Source of the DNA: Primula veris
Lineage: Eukaryota; Streptophyta; Magnoliopsida; Ericales; Primulaceae
Assembly: GCA_963682055.1 (NCBI GenBank)
Contig: OY821750.1
Location: 3,846,501 to 3,910,500, forward strand
DNA: 64,000 nt
Direction: 5' to 3'
Position numbers and translations under genes: made by a program. The notes under the pieces were generated by a model. That model worked only from the letters and a program-made list of their open reading frames with translations. It was not told where the DNA came from and ran no database searches. Of this stretch, positions 37,201 through 48,965 are shown in pieces. Positions within the stretch are counted from its first letter, which is position 1, and every line of letters starts with the position of its first letter.

Positions 37201-39693
37201 ATGTAGCACTGATTTTAAGAACTCTTAAATTTGTCATCTTTGCAAAAGCATCAGGGCTAAGGTTCAAATACCCAGCGTCAATTGGAGAATAATTATCAAA
37301 TATGCCTTGAATTTTTCCTGTTCCCTGAAACCATTAAGTAGTAAAAAATAATGGACTTGGGTTATCAAGTTAGTTCTTTAAACAATTTTAATCGCCGTAC
37401 ATTGCAATTTGGCAAAAGAACATACCGTGTTCTCCGTTAATACACGTTTGATATCATCATGATGCCACAACCTGCTGCGCTTTCCAAGCTCATTTGCATA
37501 TTCTTCCTGAACAATAGTCCACCCCATTTTTTGAAGTAAATCATGCATCCACACTCTATTATTTTCCAGAATGGTCAAAAGCGACTTTCTAACAAGATTT
37601 ACAATTCCAATACCCGGGGTAAAGCCACAACTGTCGAGCACACTAATCAGTTCATCTTTGTATTTACCTCTGAAAAAGCAAGAAATGTCCAAGAAAATCT
37701 CCTTGTCCTCTCTAGCCAAACCTTCATAACTAATTCTAAGTACTTTTTGAACTTTGTCACCAGGAGTTTGCTTTAGCCTACTCAGTTCACCTTCCCATTC
37801 ACTGGAAGTTTTATTTAAAAGGAGAGAACCCAAAACTTTGAGAGCTAAAGGAATCCCATCAGCAAATTGTAGTGCACGACTTATAAGTGATCTATATTTT
37901 TTAGTTTCCTCGTTTTCGGCAAAGGCTTTTGACTTAAAAAGTTCCCAAGATTCTTCTTTATTTAATGCTTGGACCTCATACACATCTTTCGCGTGCAACA
38001 TAGTGAGAATATGTCGATCTCGTGTCGTTATAACGATTCTACTTCCAGGGCTGTACCAGTGACGGTCCCCAATTAAACGTTCGAGTTCTATTGATTCATC
38101 CACATCATCTAGTACAATAAGAACCCTTTTATGGCATACTCTCTTCCTTATAATATCAATTCCACTCTTAACACTCGCCACTTTAATATCCTTAACCTTC
38201 AGGGTATCCGAGATAATTTGTTCTTGGACAGCTGTTAAACCACTTTTACTAGCACATTCACGCACATTTTCTATAAAGCTATAGCCTTCAAATTTATAAG
38301 ATATGGAATCGTAAACAGCTCTTGCGATAGTTGTCTTGCCTAAGCCTCCCATTCCCCATAATCCAACTATTCGAGCTTCATCGGGTTCTAAATCTAACAA
38401 ATTAGTTACTTTCTTCATTTTAGATGTCATCCCAACAAGACCTTTAAGATGATAAGGATCTGTATCTATTAATTTAGTGAAGATATTCTCAGTAAGGGCT
38501 TTATTGAAATCTGCCTCAGTCCTACAAGTTCATATGCTAGACAAAATAAACCTTATGTAAAATTAAACAAAAACCGATAATTCTTAACATTAGGGAAAAG
38601 CGAAATTGGGTAAAGATAGTCTCGACTTAGAATTTGTACCACATTGATGAAATTTTGTTTAGTCTTTGGTTCAGAATATAATTTCTCTTTCCCTCTACAT
38701 GGCCTTCTGTAAGTTTTTTAACAGGGTATTAGTTCATACTATTATTATTTTCATTTAGTTTAGGTACACATGTAAAAATACACTTGTTGGAAATTATTTT
38801 AAGAATTGCAATGCAGATAAGGGTACTCATTTAAAATTATGTGAGTTTTGTGAAGATAGAAGTTCAAACCATGTATTCTAAGCACATATTGGTGATTATT
38901 TTTTACCACTCATGAAATTATGTCATAGCATTGCTAGGAGCCTCGGATCGAGTTTGATGTTTGCTTGCTTTTTCATTACTTTTCTCAACTCTAAATCAAT
39001 AACAGCATGAAGCTAAGAAAAAGCTCAAGTCAATCACAACATGAAGCTGAGAAAAAACACAAGTGTCTCTTTGTATACACGAGGTCAAGAAATTTCAAAT
39101 AACATAAAGGAGAAAAACTAAGTTTTTTCTTGTTCGTAAAAAACCTAAACATACAAACAAAAGGGAAGTAGTAGATTTTACCCATATCCTGGACTTGGGT
39201 AAACCCATCCTTTTAAACCAGCAATTTCCTCCAAAGCCTCTTTCCACTTTTGGGCATTTTCTGGATTTTTAGAAACAGCTTTGGAAAAACCTTCTCCGAA
39301 TTTCCCTGTTTGTTTGCGTACATCTGAAGGATCCACATGATAAAATACTGCATAAATAATTTGTCCAAATTTTCCTTTACATTCCAAGATCTTTAAAAGT
39401 TCATTCAAGCACCATGATGAAGAAGCATAGCTTTCAGATATAACAAGAACCGAATATTTCGATTCTTCAATTGCTTCCATGAGTTCTGAATACACTTGTT
39501 TTCCTAGCTCAATCTCGTCATCGTCTCTAAAAGTGTGAATTTCTTTTTCAATAAAAGCTTTATATAGGTAATAAGCATACGCGTCGCGGGTGTCTTCACC
39601 TCTAAAACTCAAGAAAACATCAAATCTACGACGAGTGTTCAAAGACAAAGAATGATCTGAGAGATTAACTATCTGGTTAAAATCGGAAGACAT
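34266..39693 (-). CDS. TNL A: TIR-NB-ARC-LRR disease-resistance protein, full length
   Basis: Six exons with GT-AG borders and compatible phases: 39182-39693, 37426-38521, 37052-37324, 35676-36755, 35287-35361 and 34266-34883. They total 3654 nt, 1217 aa. The TIR domain (about 22-165) starts RRRFDVFLSFRGEDTRDAY and keeps the Glu in SSWCLNEL that serves as NADase catalytic residue in plant TIRs. NB-ARC has P-loop GMGGLGKTT (227-235), LIVLDDVD, GSRIVITTRDRH, GIPLALKVLGS and MHD (about 496-498). LRRs fill residues about 560-960. The C-terminus has a C-JID-like post-LRR domain (PGSSIPKWF, LLGVSLSAV, VKSCGARLIYEDD). The protein should act as an intracellular pathogen sensor signalling through EDS1. 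The last about 30 residues are hydrophobic and could be read-through of an unspliced intron. Exon 5 is the least certain. Confidence 0.9.
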
Positions 39694-40075
39694 TGTTTGA
39701 TCTAGTGATAATCTAAGAAATAGGTAGAAGAATGTTCCACTTAAAAGCCAGCTTAGTCAAGAGAAATAAACTTATTCTATAGAACTCACCTAATTTATTT
39801 ATTTTATGTTAGTGTGGACATAGAATAGTCCGGTCTGCATATTTTATAAGAGTAAGTTGACTATTTTAAAGTATGATGGTATTAGAATACTTTTGATGAC
39901 AAAATCATATACTCCTTAAACAATTCAGGTTGCTTTGGATCTTAACTTGGAAGAGTCATTCAAAAATATGGCCATTTTGTCATTCTAAACTTGATCAAGT
40001 GTTCATTTTGGTCCGTAGTTCAAAAAATATCAACTTGCTAGTCTGTTTGCAAAATGAACTTTTGGATTTCAGAAG
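39694..40075 (-). promoter_or_regulatory. Upstream region of TNL A
   Basis: The first about 140 bp (to about 39,834) are shared with the region upstream of TNL B (52,300-52,431), including TTTATTTATTTTATGTTAGT and GTGGACATAGAATAGTCCG. Beyond that the two diverge. Copia copy 2 begins only about 388 bp from the TNL A start codon, so any more distant promoter elements have been moved 10 kb away. Confidence 0.6.
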
Positions 40076-40080
40076 CAAAC

Positions 40081-41288
40081 TGAAATTCCTATCCGCTGTT
40101 CTAGTTGCAGTTTTGCAGTTAGGTTCAAAGTGATGTTGCAACCACAGTTGGAACCTAAGTAAAAATAATAGACAGAACTGAATAAAGTTAAATGTACTTG
40201 AAATAAATCACACGCACATTTAACAACAGAGTTCACCTAACTAGGCTACGTCTCCGGGGCACTTAACCAGATTATGATATTATAAAAAGCTTACAATATA
40301 GGATTCAAATCTTAATGAAAAACTCTTAGACTCTCTCTAGGTTTTTCTGCATATCTCTATATTGCTGATACTCTATAACTATCACTTAAAAATCAATGGC
40401 ATCCCACAATTGTTTTCTTTTTAAAGCTCACTGTGTATTCTCTCAAGAATGGGTTTTTTATAGTTTATAACACACAAACTTTTACAAGCTAAGTTATCAA
40501 CTATATAAGCAAGTAAAAACAATCTTCTATCTTTAATGTCTTTTGTGATTGCTTTTGACTTTATTGATTGGCTTCAATCTTTCCAAGCATTACGTGATTC
40601 TTCAGCGTGGATTGACTCCAATCATCATTGGTTGATACCTGTTTAATAACAAGCTTGATTGTAGGAGTTAGTCTTTTCCTATAATAAGGAAACATATAAA
40701 AAGACAATATCTTTTAAAGATAATATCTTTAAATATACATATGAAACATTAACTCCATATTTCATTCAATCTTAAACATATCATACTGAATTGATAAGGA
40801 ACAAAGATTGAAACAAGTGATAAAGATTTGCATAAAAATAGAGATATAGATTTATCTATGTAAGGGAAACATAACTAATCTCTTTATATCTTTTAGGAAA
40901 TCTTTCCTTAACACTTTGATATTCTCAATAAACGCATACTAAACCTTTAGGATCATATGAGAATATATCCTGCATACTTTAAAACAAATAATTATGATTA
41001 AAGAATAGTTATGCAGATTTACATAACAAGACAGAGTCCTACAGAACAGCAGGTTGGAACTGAGGTTGCAACATTACTTGAAACCTCCAATACTGTCTTA
41101 AGCAGATTGTAACTGAGGCTGCAACATTGCTTGAAACCTAACACTACTGTCTTAGTAGGTTGTAACTGAGGTTGCAACATTGCTTGAAACCTATCAACAA
41201 TGTCTTAGTACTTAACAAATAGTTAGGATTATTTAGTGAAAACCAATAGACAACAATTAATATTTAGACCAGAAATCTGGTCCTAACA
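40081..41288 (-). repeat. 3' LTR of Copia copy 2
   Basis: TG...CA borders; the purine tract (minus strand AAAAGGGGAGAT) lies at 41289-41300. GTTGCAAC-type motifs at about 40,120-40,160 and 41,050-41,195. Confidence 0.92.
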
Positions 41289-41674
41289 ATCTCCCCTTTT
41301 GTCATTGGTTTTAACAAATCAACTAAGTTTATAAAACACCCAACCACCTGCAAATTCAATTTCAGCACAGTCTTATACTGTACATCTTATATCAATACTT
41401 TTGAGACATCTGTTTAAGCTCCCCGTGCAAGTTAGAATTGCAAGCATCAAATAAGCACAAAATATATCCATTCACAGAGTTTCAGAACAGATTCAATTCT
41501 AAAGACAGGCATACTTCAAAATGAAAATTGCAGAAATTTTAAGGCCAAACATGGCACAACATATTCTTAATACAGCAATTGTAATTGAAATTAAAGCTTG
41601 AAACTGAAAACATTTGAAAACATTAGACTGAACCATAAACTTTATCTCCCCCTATTTGTCATAAGCCAGACAAA

Positions 41675-42973
41675 CTAGTCACGAGATATGTCTGACTGAG
41701 GTGGTCTTTTCCTAAGAGGTGTGTCTCTGACTACTTCTTCATCTTCTTCCTCACTGCTTATTGAGAAGCCATCATCACTGCGAGTAGCATCACTATCCCC
41801 ATCATCCTCACTCTCTATGAGATTCACCAGGAACTTCTTGATTTGATAATCATCAGCATCCATTTCAGCTCTTCTTTCTTGATTGTAAGCCAACTTTTGT
41901 TGCAGATACCACCTCACACCTTTCTTCTTCTCTGAAGGAGCACTAGAGGTCTCCTTTTCCTTTCATTTTTCTCCAGAAATGTCATTGACATACCCTTCCT
42001 TTAGCAGTTTTGCAGAAATATACAGGGCAGAGGGCCAATCTGTGATTGGTTCAGTGGAGACTCTAATAGGAGAAGTTCTAGATAAATGTGAGACTTGAGA
42101 CAGAATCACTCCAGAGATTAAACAGGGAAAAGGTAGCAGAATGGAATGTGAATTAGTATCACTGAAATCTTTTATAAGATTGAAAACATGAGTACCAAAG
42201 TTAATTGGCAATGAAGACATGATCTTATAGAGAAAGATGGTCATTTCTTTGTTCACTTTAGAGGGTTGTTTGGTAGGAGTCCAGTTAAACCTAGCAATTT
42301 TGTGTAGCACAGTAGCACACAATGTGAGAGAGGATGTTTTGATAGAAGTGTCATCAAATCTGTTATTCTTTCCAGTGAGAACCAGAGCTATGACTTCCAT
42401 GTCATAATCAACATTATTCACAGAAGGATTGGGAGTACTTAGGAATTCATTGATTATCTTAGGGGTAAAATCTAAAGTTATACCCCTCAAAAATACCCTT
42501 CCATAAGCAGGGTTACCCTCATCAAAAACATTGCTACTTAGATTAGCATAAAACTCCTTAACAACAGCAACAGCATGATAGAAGGAATTAGCATAGCAAA
42601 TAGTTCTCTCTAAGCCAACATCAGACATCAATTTTTCAACATGCACCTGTATATGTGGATAACTGGCCAAATTAAGCCTTCTTTCACAGTGAATTTCCCT
42701 ACTAGCCAAAGCCCTAAACCTCCTATACATTTTCCTACTCCAGAACCTAGGATCAACCTCATTAAACATAGGAGTATAAGTAAAACCAACAGAGATTGGA
42801 TCATCCTCTAAGTTTCTCCTAGCACGTTTCTTAGTTCTTTGTTTCTTAGATGAGGAAGACTCACTTACCTTTGCTTTTGAGCATGGACTTGTTATAGATT
42901 TATTCAAGAAATCCCTAAGAGTACAGTCATTATCAATGTTGAGATTGGGGTTATTAGGTGAGTTGGAAAACAT
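41675..42973 (-). pseudogene. Accessory ORF of Copia copy 2, one in-frame stop
   Basis: About 432 codons starting at 42973, interrupted only by a TGA near 41,960 where copy 1 has a Gly codon. The N-terminus MFSNSPNNPNLN leads into a Ser/Lys-rich basic stretch (SSSSKKQRTKKRARR), then FWSRKMYRRFRALASREIH, a Tyr/His-rich zone, EFYANLSSNVFDEGNPAYGR and VFLRGITLDFTPKIINEFL. The tail is acidic with SISSEEEDEE. The near-colinear match to copy 1 supports a real protein in the ancestral element. No catalytic triad or transmembrane segment is visible; nuclear location is suggested only by the basic cluster. Confidence 0.82.
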
Positions 42974-43962
42974 GGTTTCAACTGAGGTTGCAACTGGACT
43001 TAGAACACCGCAGTGGGTTTTTCAGAGAACTTAGGGTTTTTGTTTAATAGAAAGAGAGAGAGAATAATTGTGATTATTGTGATTGATTTGGGATATTAAA
43101 AGAGTTTAGTATAAATAGCAATTAAGCCCAAATCTTTTTGTAATTGGAAAAAGATACACTCAAATCAAATGTGAAACAGATTTTGCTAAAAATATGGAAA
43201 TTTCTTATCAACAGAAATTTAAAAAATTAATCACACTGAAATCACGAAGAAAACAGTTTTCAACAAGATAAATCCAGCAAATAATAAAGATAAACATTCC
43301 TTGTAAACAGATTTATCCACAATTTTAATATTTAGAAGTTGAAGTTCTTAAGGAAATTTGACTTGTTTCAAGAAAAAAAATATAGCAGTTATATAAAATA
43401 TAGGACGTTAAAAATCAAGAATCTAGCCATTTACTCAAGAAGATACATTTATCATTGAATAACTTTAATAGAAATTAGATTTTAAGAGCTTAATTTGAGC
43501 AAATTCATTTTCATCTCTACACAAAAACTAGTTTGATGATCTCAGCAAGGAAAGAGTATAAGTGATGTCAAAAATAACAAGACTTTGTCTTGGATTTTTC
43601 ATTTTAGTAGATCACTGTTATGAGAGGTATAGATGATACATCAACCTGTGGACAATCACTGAATTTTTCAGTATTATGAGTATGATGTTTCAACTGGTGT
43701 TGCAACTGAGCTTGCAACCAGTATTACGAGCATGTGGTTTCAACTGGGTTTGCAACTGAACTTGCAACCACTATGTAAAAAGTGCACTTTGTGCTTGCAA
43801 CTCTATTACCAGAGAGTTTTTAAGACAAGTTGCCTCACATCTATTTTTGAGACACCAAAAAGCGGCTTTTTCAAGATAAAAACTTCAAAGCTCAATCAAG
43901 ACTTACCTCTAGAAATAAAAAGTATTAAAGGTACTCAAAATAGACATACATAGCAAGAGTAT

Positions 43963-46935
43963 TCAATTAGATCCATAGTGACATACCCCTATATCACTTC
44001 TTAAAGATTCAAATTTATTAGTATCAAGGGGCTTTGTGAAAATATCAGCTAATTGTTTTTCAGTTGAAACATGTTCTAAAATTAAGCTTTTTCCTTCAAC
44101 TAGTTCTCTGATAAAATGATGTCTTAGATCAATATGTTTAGTTCTGGAATGTTGAACTGGATTCTTTGCTAAATCTATAGCACTTTTGTTATCACAAAAC
44201 AAAGTTAGTATTTCTTGCTTAACATTATAATCATTTAGCATCTGTTTCATCCAAATAAGTTGAGTACATCCACTTCCAGCTGCAATATATTCTGCCTCAG
44301 CAGTAGATAAAGAAATGCAATTTTGCTTTTTACTAAACCATGAAACAAGGTTGTTTCCAAAATAAAAACAACCACCAGAAGTACTCTTTCTATCATCTAT
44401 GTTTCCTGTCCAATCTGCATCACAGTAACCAACAAGGAAATGGTTTGTGTCTTTAGAATACCATAATCCTAGGTGAATTGTGCCTTTTACATACCTTAAA
44501 ATCCTTTTGACAACTAGAAGGTGAGGTTCTAAAGGGTTTTCCTGATACCTGGCACACACTCCTACACTCAAGCACAGATCTGGTCTACTAGCAGTTAAAT
44601 AAAGCAGACTTCCAATCATGGATCTATAAAGACTAGGACAGACACTTTTACCTTTATCATTTTTGGACAGTTTAAGGGTGGTACTCATAGGGGTTCTCTT
44701 CTCTTTACTTTCACTTAGACCAAACTTCTTAACCAGGTTATCTGCATACTTACTCTGACATAAAAATATACCTTTTTCATTCTGTTTAACTTGCAATCCT
44801 AGAAAGTAAGTTAATTCACCACCACCACTCATTTCAAATTCATTCTTCATATCACAAATGAATTCATCTATTCTTTTATTAGAAGTGGAGCCAAATACAA
44901 TGTCATCAACATAGATTTGAGCAATGATTATATCATTTGTAGTTTTCTTAGTAAACAGAGTTTTATCAACTCCCCCTCTGTTAAAACCTTTTTCAATCAA
45001 GAACTTGGTTAATCTATCATACCAAGCTCTAGGTGCTTGCTTTAGACCATACAAGGCCTTTTTCAGCAAATAAACATGTTCAGGAAATTTAGGATCTTCA
45101 AATCCCTTAGGTTGACAAACATAAATTTCTTCATTAATCACACCATTCAGAAAAAGCACTCTTAATGTCAAGTTGAAACAATTTAAAATCATACAGACAT
45201 GCAAGAGAGAGTAGCATTCTAATGGATTCAATTCTACCTACAGGAGCAAAGGTTTCATCAAAGTCAATTCCCTCAATTTGTGTATAAACATGTGCTACCA
45301 ACCTGGATTTATTCCTGATAATCACTCCATCTTCATCACTTTTATTTCTAAAGATCCATTTAGTCCCTATCACATTTTTATTAGAAGGTCTGGGTACTAA
45401 GGTCCATACATCATTTCTCTCAAATTGAGACAATTCATCTTGCATAGCTAAAATCCATTCACTATCTTCTAAAGTTTCTTTTATATTCTTAGGTTCTAAC
45501 TGAGAAATATAGCAGGCAAAGTGAACAACATTATTTCTTTTACCTCTGGTTTTCATACCTGAAGCTACTTCTCCTATGACATTGTCAAGAGAATGATTTT
45601 TCTGAGTTCTTACATAGCGAGGCTTGCTAGTTGACTGATCATGAGAACTTTCTTCTTCTTCTTCAGACTCAGCAGTATTCTGGGTTTCAACCTCAGTTGC
45701 AACTGGACTTTCAATCACTGTTGGACTGCTTATTTGCTGACTTTCTTCAGTTTCATTTCTTGTCATTTCTGACCCTTCATCATCACCTGTAGTCTCATCC
45801 ACATCTTTTAAGTCATCAAATATAACATTATAAGACTCCATAACACAGTTTGTTCTTAGATTAAAAACTCTAAAGGCTCTACTATTCTAAGCATAACCAA
45901 GAAAAATCCCTTTATCACTCTTAGAATCAAATTTTCCAAGATGTTCTCTATCTCTAAGTATGTAACAAACACACCCAAAAACTTGAAAATACTTAACATT
46001 TGGTTTTCTACCTTTCCAAATTTCATAGGCTATCATGGTAGTGCCTTTAGTAATGTATACTCTATTAACTATATGACAAGCAGTGTTAATAGCTTCAGCC
46101 CAAAATCTGTTAGCAAGTTTCTTAGAATTAAGCATGACTCTAGCCATTTCCTGAATGGTTCAATTCTTTCTTTCAACTATGCCATTTTGCTGTGGAGTGT
46201 TTGGTGCAGAGAACTCATGACTAATACCTAAGGAGTTGCAAAAATCCCTAAACTTACTATTTTCAAATTCTGTTCCATGATCACTTATGACCCTATCAAT
46301 ATTACCACTGGTGGAATCTTTTTCAAGTTACAGTTTTAAGCACAGAGTTTTAAAAAGATCAAAAGTTTCAGACTTATCTTTTAAAAAAACTACCCAATAG
46401 TATCTAGAGAAATCATCTACAACTACCAAAATGTACTTCTTGCCACCTATACTAGCAGTTTGCATAGGACCCATTAAGTCAATGTGAAGAAGTTCTAGGA
46501 CTCTCTTAGTGTAGATTTGACTTGTACTTTTATGAATACTCTTTGTTTGTTTGCCAACTGCACAGTCACCACAGACACTTTGAGTTTTAGCACTAAGTTT
46601 AGGAATACCACTTATTAATTCTTCTTTAACAAGCTTATCCAAGGTTTTGTAATTCACATGACCAAGCCTTTTATGCCAGATATCAACATTATTAGTAATA
46701 TCTTGATTACACCTATTCTGAGGCAATTCTTTTTCAGCTTTTTCAAAAACATAGCAGCTGTTTGGTGATCTAACTCCAGTCATGACCAAATCATTGTTAA
46801 GATTAGTAATTAGACACCTATCTTTGTTAAAGTTAACAATCATCTTGTTGTCACACAATTGACTAATACTAATAAGATTAGCTTTTAGACCATCTACAAG
46901 AAAAACATCATCAATATCAGGCATTCCAGGTTTGT
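43963..46935 (-). pseudogene. Copia copy 2 pol: integrase, RT, RNase H (broken)
   Basis: The integrase HHCC zone (WHKRLGHVN, CGDCAVGK), integrase core (HIDLMGP, Glu of VERKN), RT (QLDIKSAF, LYGLKQAPRAWYDRL, YVDDIVFGS) and RNase H (CDADWTGN, STAEAEYIA, then an intact C-terminus WMKQML...TKPLDTNKFESLRSD) are all visible. Stops interrupt it near 46,328, 46,160 and 45,888; a one-base insertion lies near 45,155; a frameshift near 46,930 separates the part linked to gag. The RNase H end is intact here where copy 1 has a stop. Confidence 0.93.
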
Positions 46936-48906
46936 TTAAGGTACCTTTACCAAAATTTTACATGTATCTCCACCTCCAAACACAACAGTGTTTCCTGTGA
47001 GACTAATGACATTTTTTAAGAAGCTTGCAGTACCTGTCATGTGCTTAGAACAACCACTGTCAAAATACCAATCATTAGAAGTAACAGCATTTAAAGAAGT
47101 AATAACTGCTTTGTTATTAGCAATTAAGGTAAATTTTTTCTTAACTTTACAGACCCAGTTCAATTTTTGATTGATAGAAGCCAACCAGTTTTTCTGAGAA
47201 ATATATTTTCTGTTCTTCTTTAAATAACACTGGATTTCTAAATGACCAGATCTTTTACAGAAGTTACACAGTTTAGTTCTAAAAGTAGATTTAACCTCAA
47301 AGCTATTCAGTTTTTTCTTGGTTGCAACTGTGGTTGCATCTCTGGTTGCAACTTTACTTCTAACATCTCTGGTTGCAACAGTACTTCCAACCTTATTATT
47401 AATAACATAAGTTTCAGCTTTAACAAGAGCTTTAACAAAGGTGGTTTTTCCAGTGTTTTCATAGTCATAATAACCTAAGCCACTGTTATCTTTAGAGGCT
47501 CTAGAATAGGACAGCATGTTATCTAATTTTTCTGAAGCAGAAACATCCAGCAGTTTTATTTTCTTTTTAGTTTCAGTAAGTTCAATTAGCTGTTTGTTAA
47601 GTTGCTCAGTGAGACTTTTAACTTCATCATTTAGATTAACATTAAATTTGTTCAAGATCAATGATTGCTTACTCAGGGATTGATACTTTTCATAAAGAAC
47701 AAGATATTGTTGAGTAATGTTTTCATCAGAAGGTTCTTCCTCATCACTATTATAGGTTTTAAGAGCAGTTGTACCTATGGTTGAGTCAGACTCACAGTCA
47801 CTTTCATAAGTAGGTTCTTTTTCAGTGATTATTCCCATAAAATTAATAAAATTAGAATCATCCTCTTCATCACTGTTGCTCTCAGAATCACTATCACTAT
47901 GAGTGGTTATATAAGCATTTTTGTTCCTTTTCAAAGTATTTGCACACTCAGACTGAATGTGACCAAAACCTCTACATTCTCTGCATTGAATTTCTCTAGG
48001 CTTGTAATCTTTGTTATCCTTCTCTTTAGGATTCCACTTCCATGTAGAATTATTATTAAACCTAGATTCTGACTTAAATTGATTATCCCTTTTCTGAAAG
48101 TTTTTTGATGTTCCAGTATCATCCTGTTTATTCTTATAAAACTTTTTATAGACCTTTTTAGCAAAGAAGGCTACCTGTTCTTCATCACTCACTTTCTCAC
48201 AGACCTTAGATTCAGATTTTTTAGCTTGAAAGGCTATTCCTTTTTATGGTCTTTTCTGTTTGAATAATTTAAGTTCATGAGTACTCAGATTTCCTATAAG
48301 TTCTTCAAGTTTAAGATTATCTAAGCCTGTTGATTCTTCAATAACAGTAACCTTAATCTCAAATCTTTCTGGAAGAGACCTTAGAGTTTTCTTAACAAGT
48401 TTTGCATCACTGTATTTTTCACCTAAGGTTCCAGCTTGATGAGCTATATGACAAATTCTGCCATTGAACTGTTCAATGGTTTCATCTTCCTCCATTCTTA
48501 AGTTTTCAAATTGAGTGGTTAACTGTTGGAGTTTAAAAGATTTTACTTTAACAGTTCCTTCAAAGGTAACTTGTAAAATGTCTCATGCCTCTTTGGCAGT
48601 TTCACAATGAGAGATATACCTGAACACACTGAGAGTTACACCAGCAAAGATCAAGTTTATTGCTGTGGAGTTTGCACTTGATTTTCTGTCCTCATCAGCA
48701 GACCACCTGTCTTCAGATACATAAACCAGTTCACCTTCACCATCAATGACAGTTGGAAGCTCCCAACCATACAACACTATTTTCCATGCTTGTTCATTTT
48801 GTTATTCGATGAAAGATCTCATCCTTATTTTCCATACTCCATAGTTAACTCCTCCTTCAAGCAATGGTGGTTTGTTGAACACTTTTCCTTCCCTCATTAA
48901 GTCCAT
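46936..48906 (-). pseudogene. Copia copy 2 gag and linker to protease (broken)
   Basis: Starts at 48906 (MDLMREG) with the PPLLEGGVNYGVWKIRM pattern. Stops fall near 48,805, 48,583 and 48,244. The downstream part (46936-48192) is open and carries the knuckle CRECRGFGHIQSEC, an acidic stretch, a linker with repeated VATRD-type words, a second knuckle CNFCKRSGHLEIQC, and the protease site WYFDSGCSKHM. Here both knuckles keep all Cys/His residues. Confidence 0.9.
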
Positions 48907-48951
48907 CTTTACTAGAACACAGGATCCACACTAAGTAAGGTCTAGTGTGAA

Positions 48952-48963
48952 GCTCTGATACCA
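48952..48963 (-). other. Primer-binding site of Copia copy 2
   Basis: GCTCTGATACCA on the plus strand, two bases from the 5' LTR border; initiator tRNA-Met complement. Confidence 0.93.
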
Positions 48964-48965
48964 AT

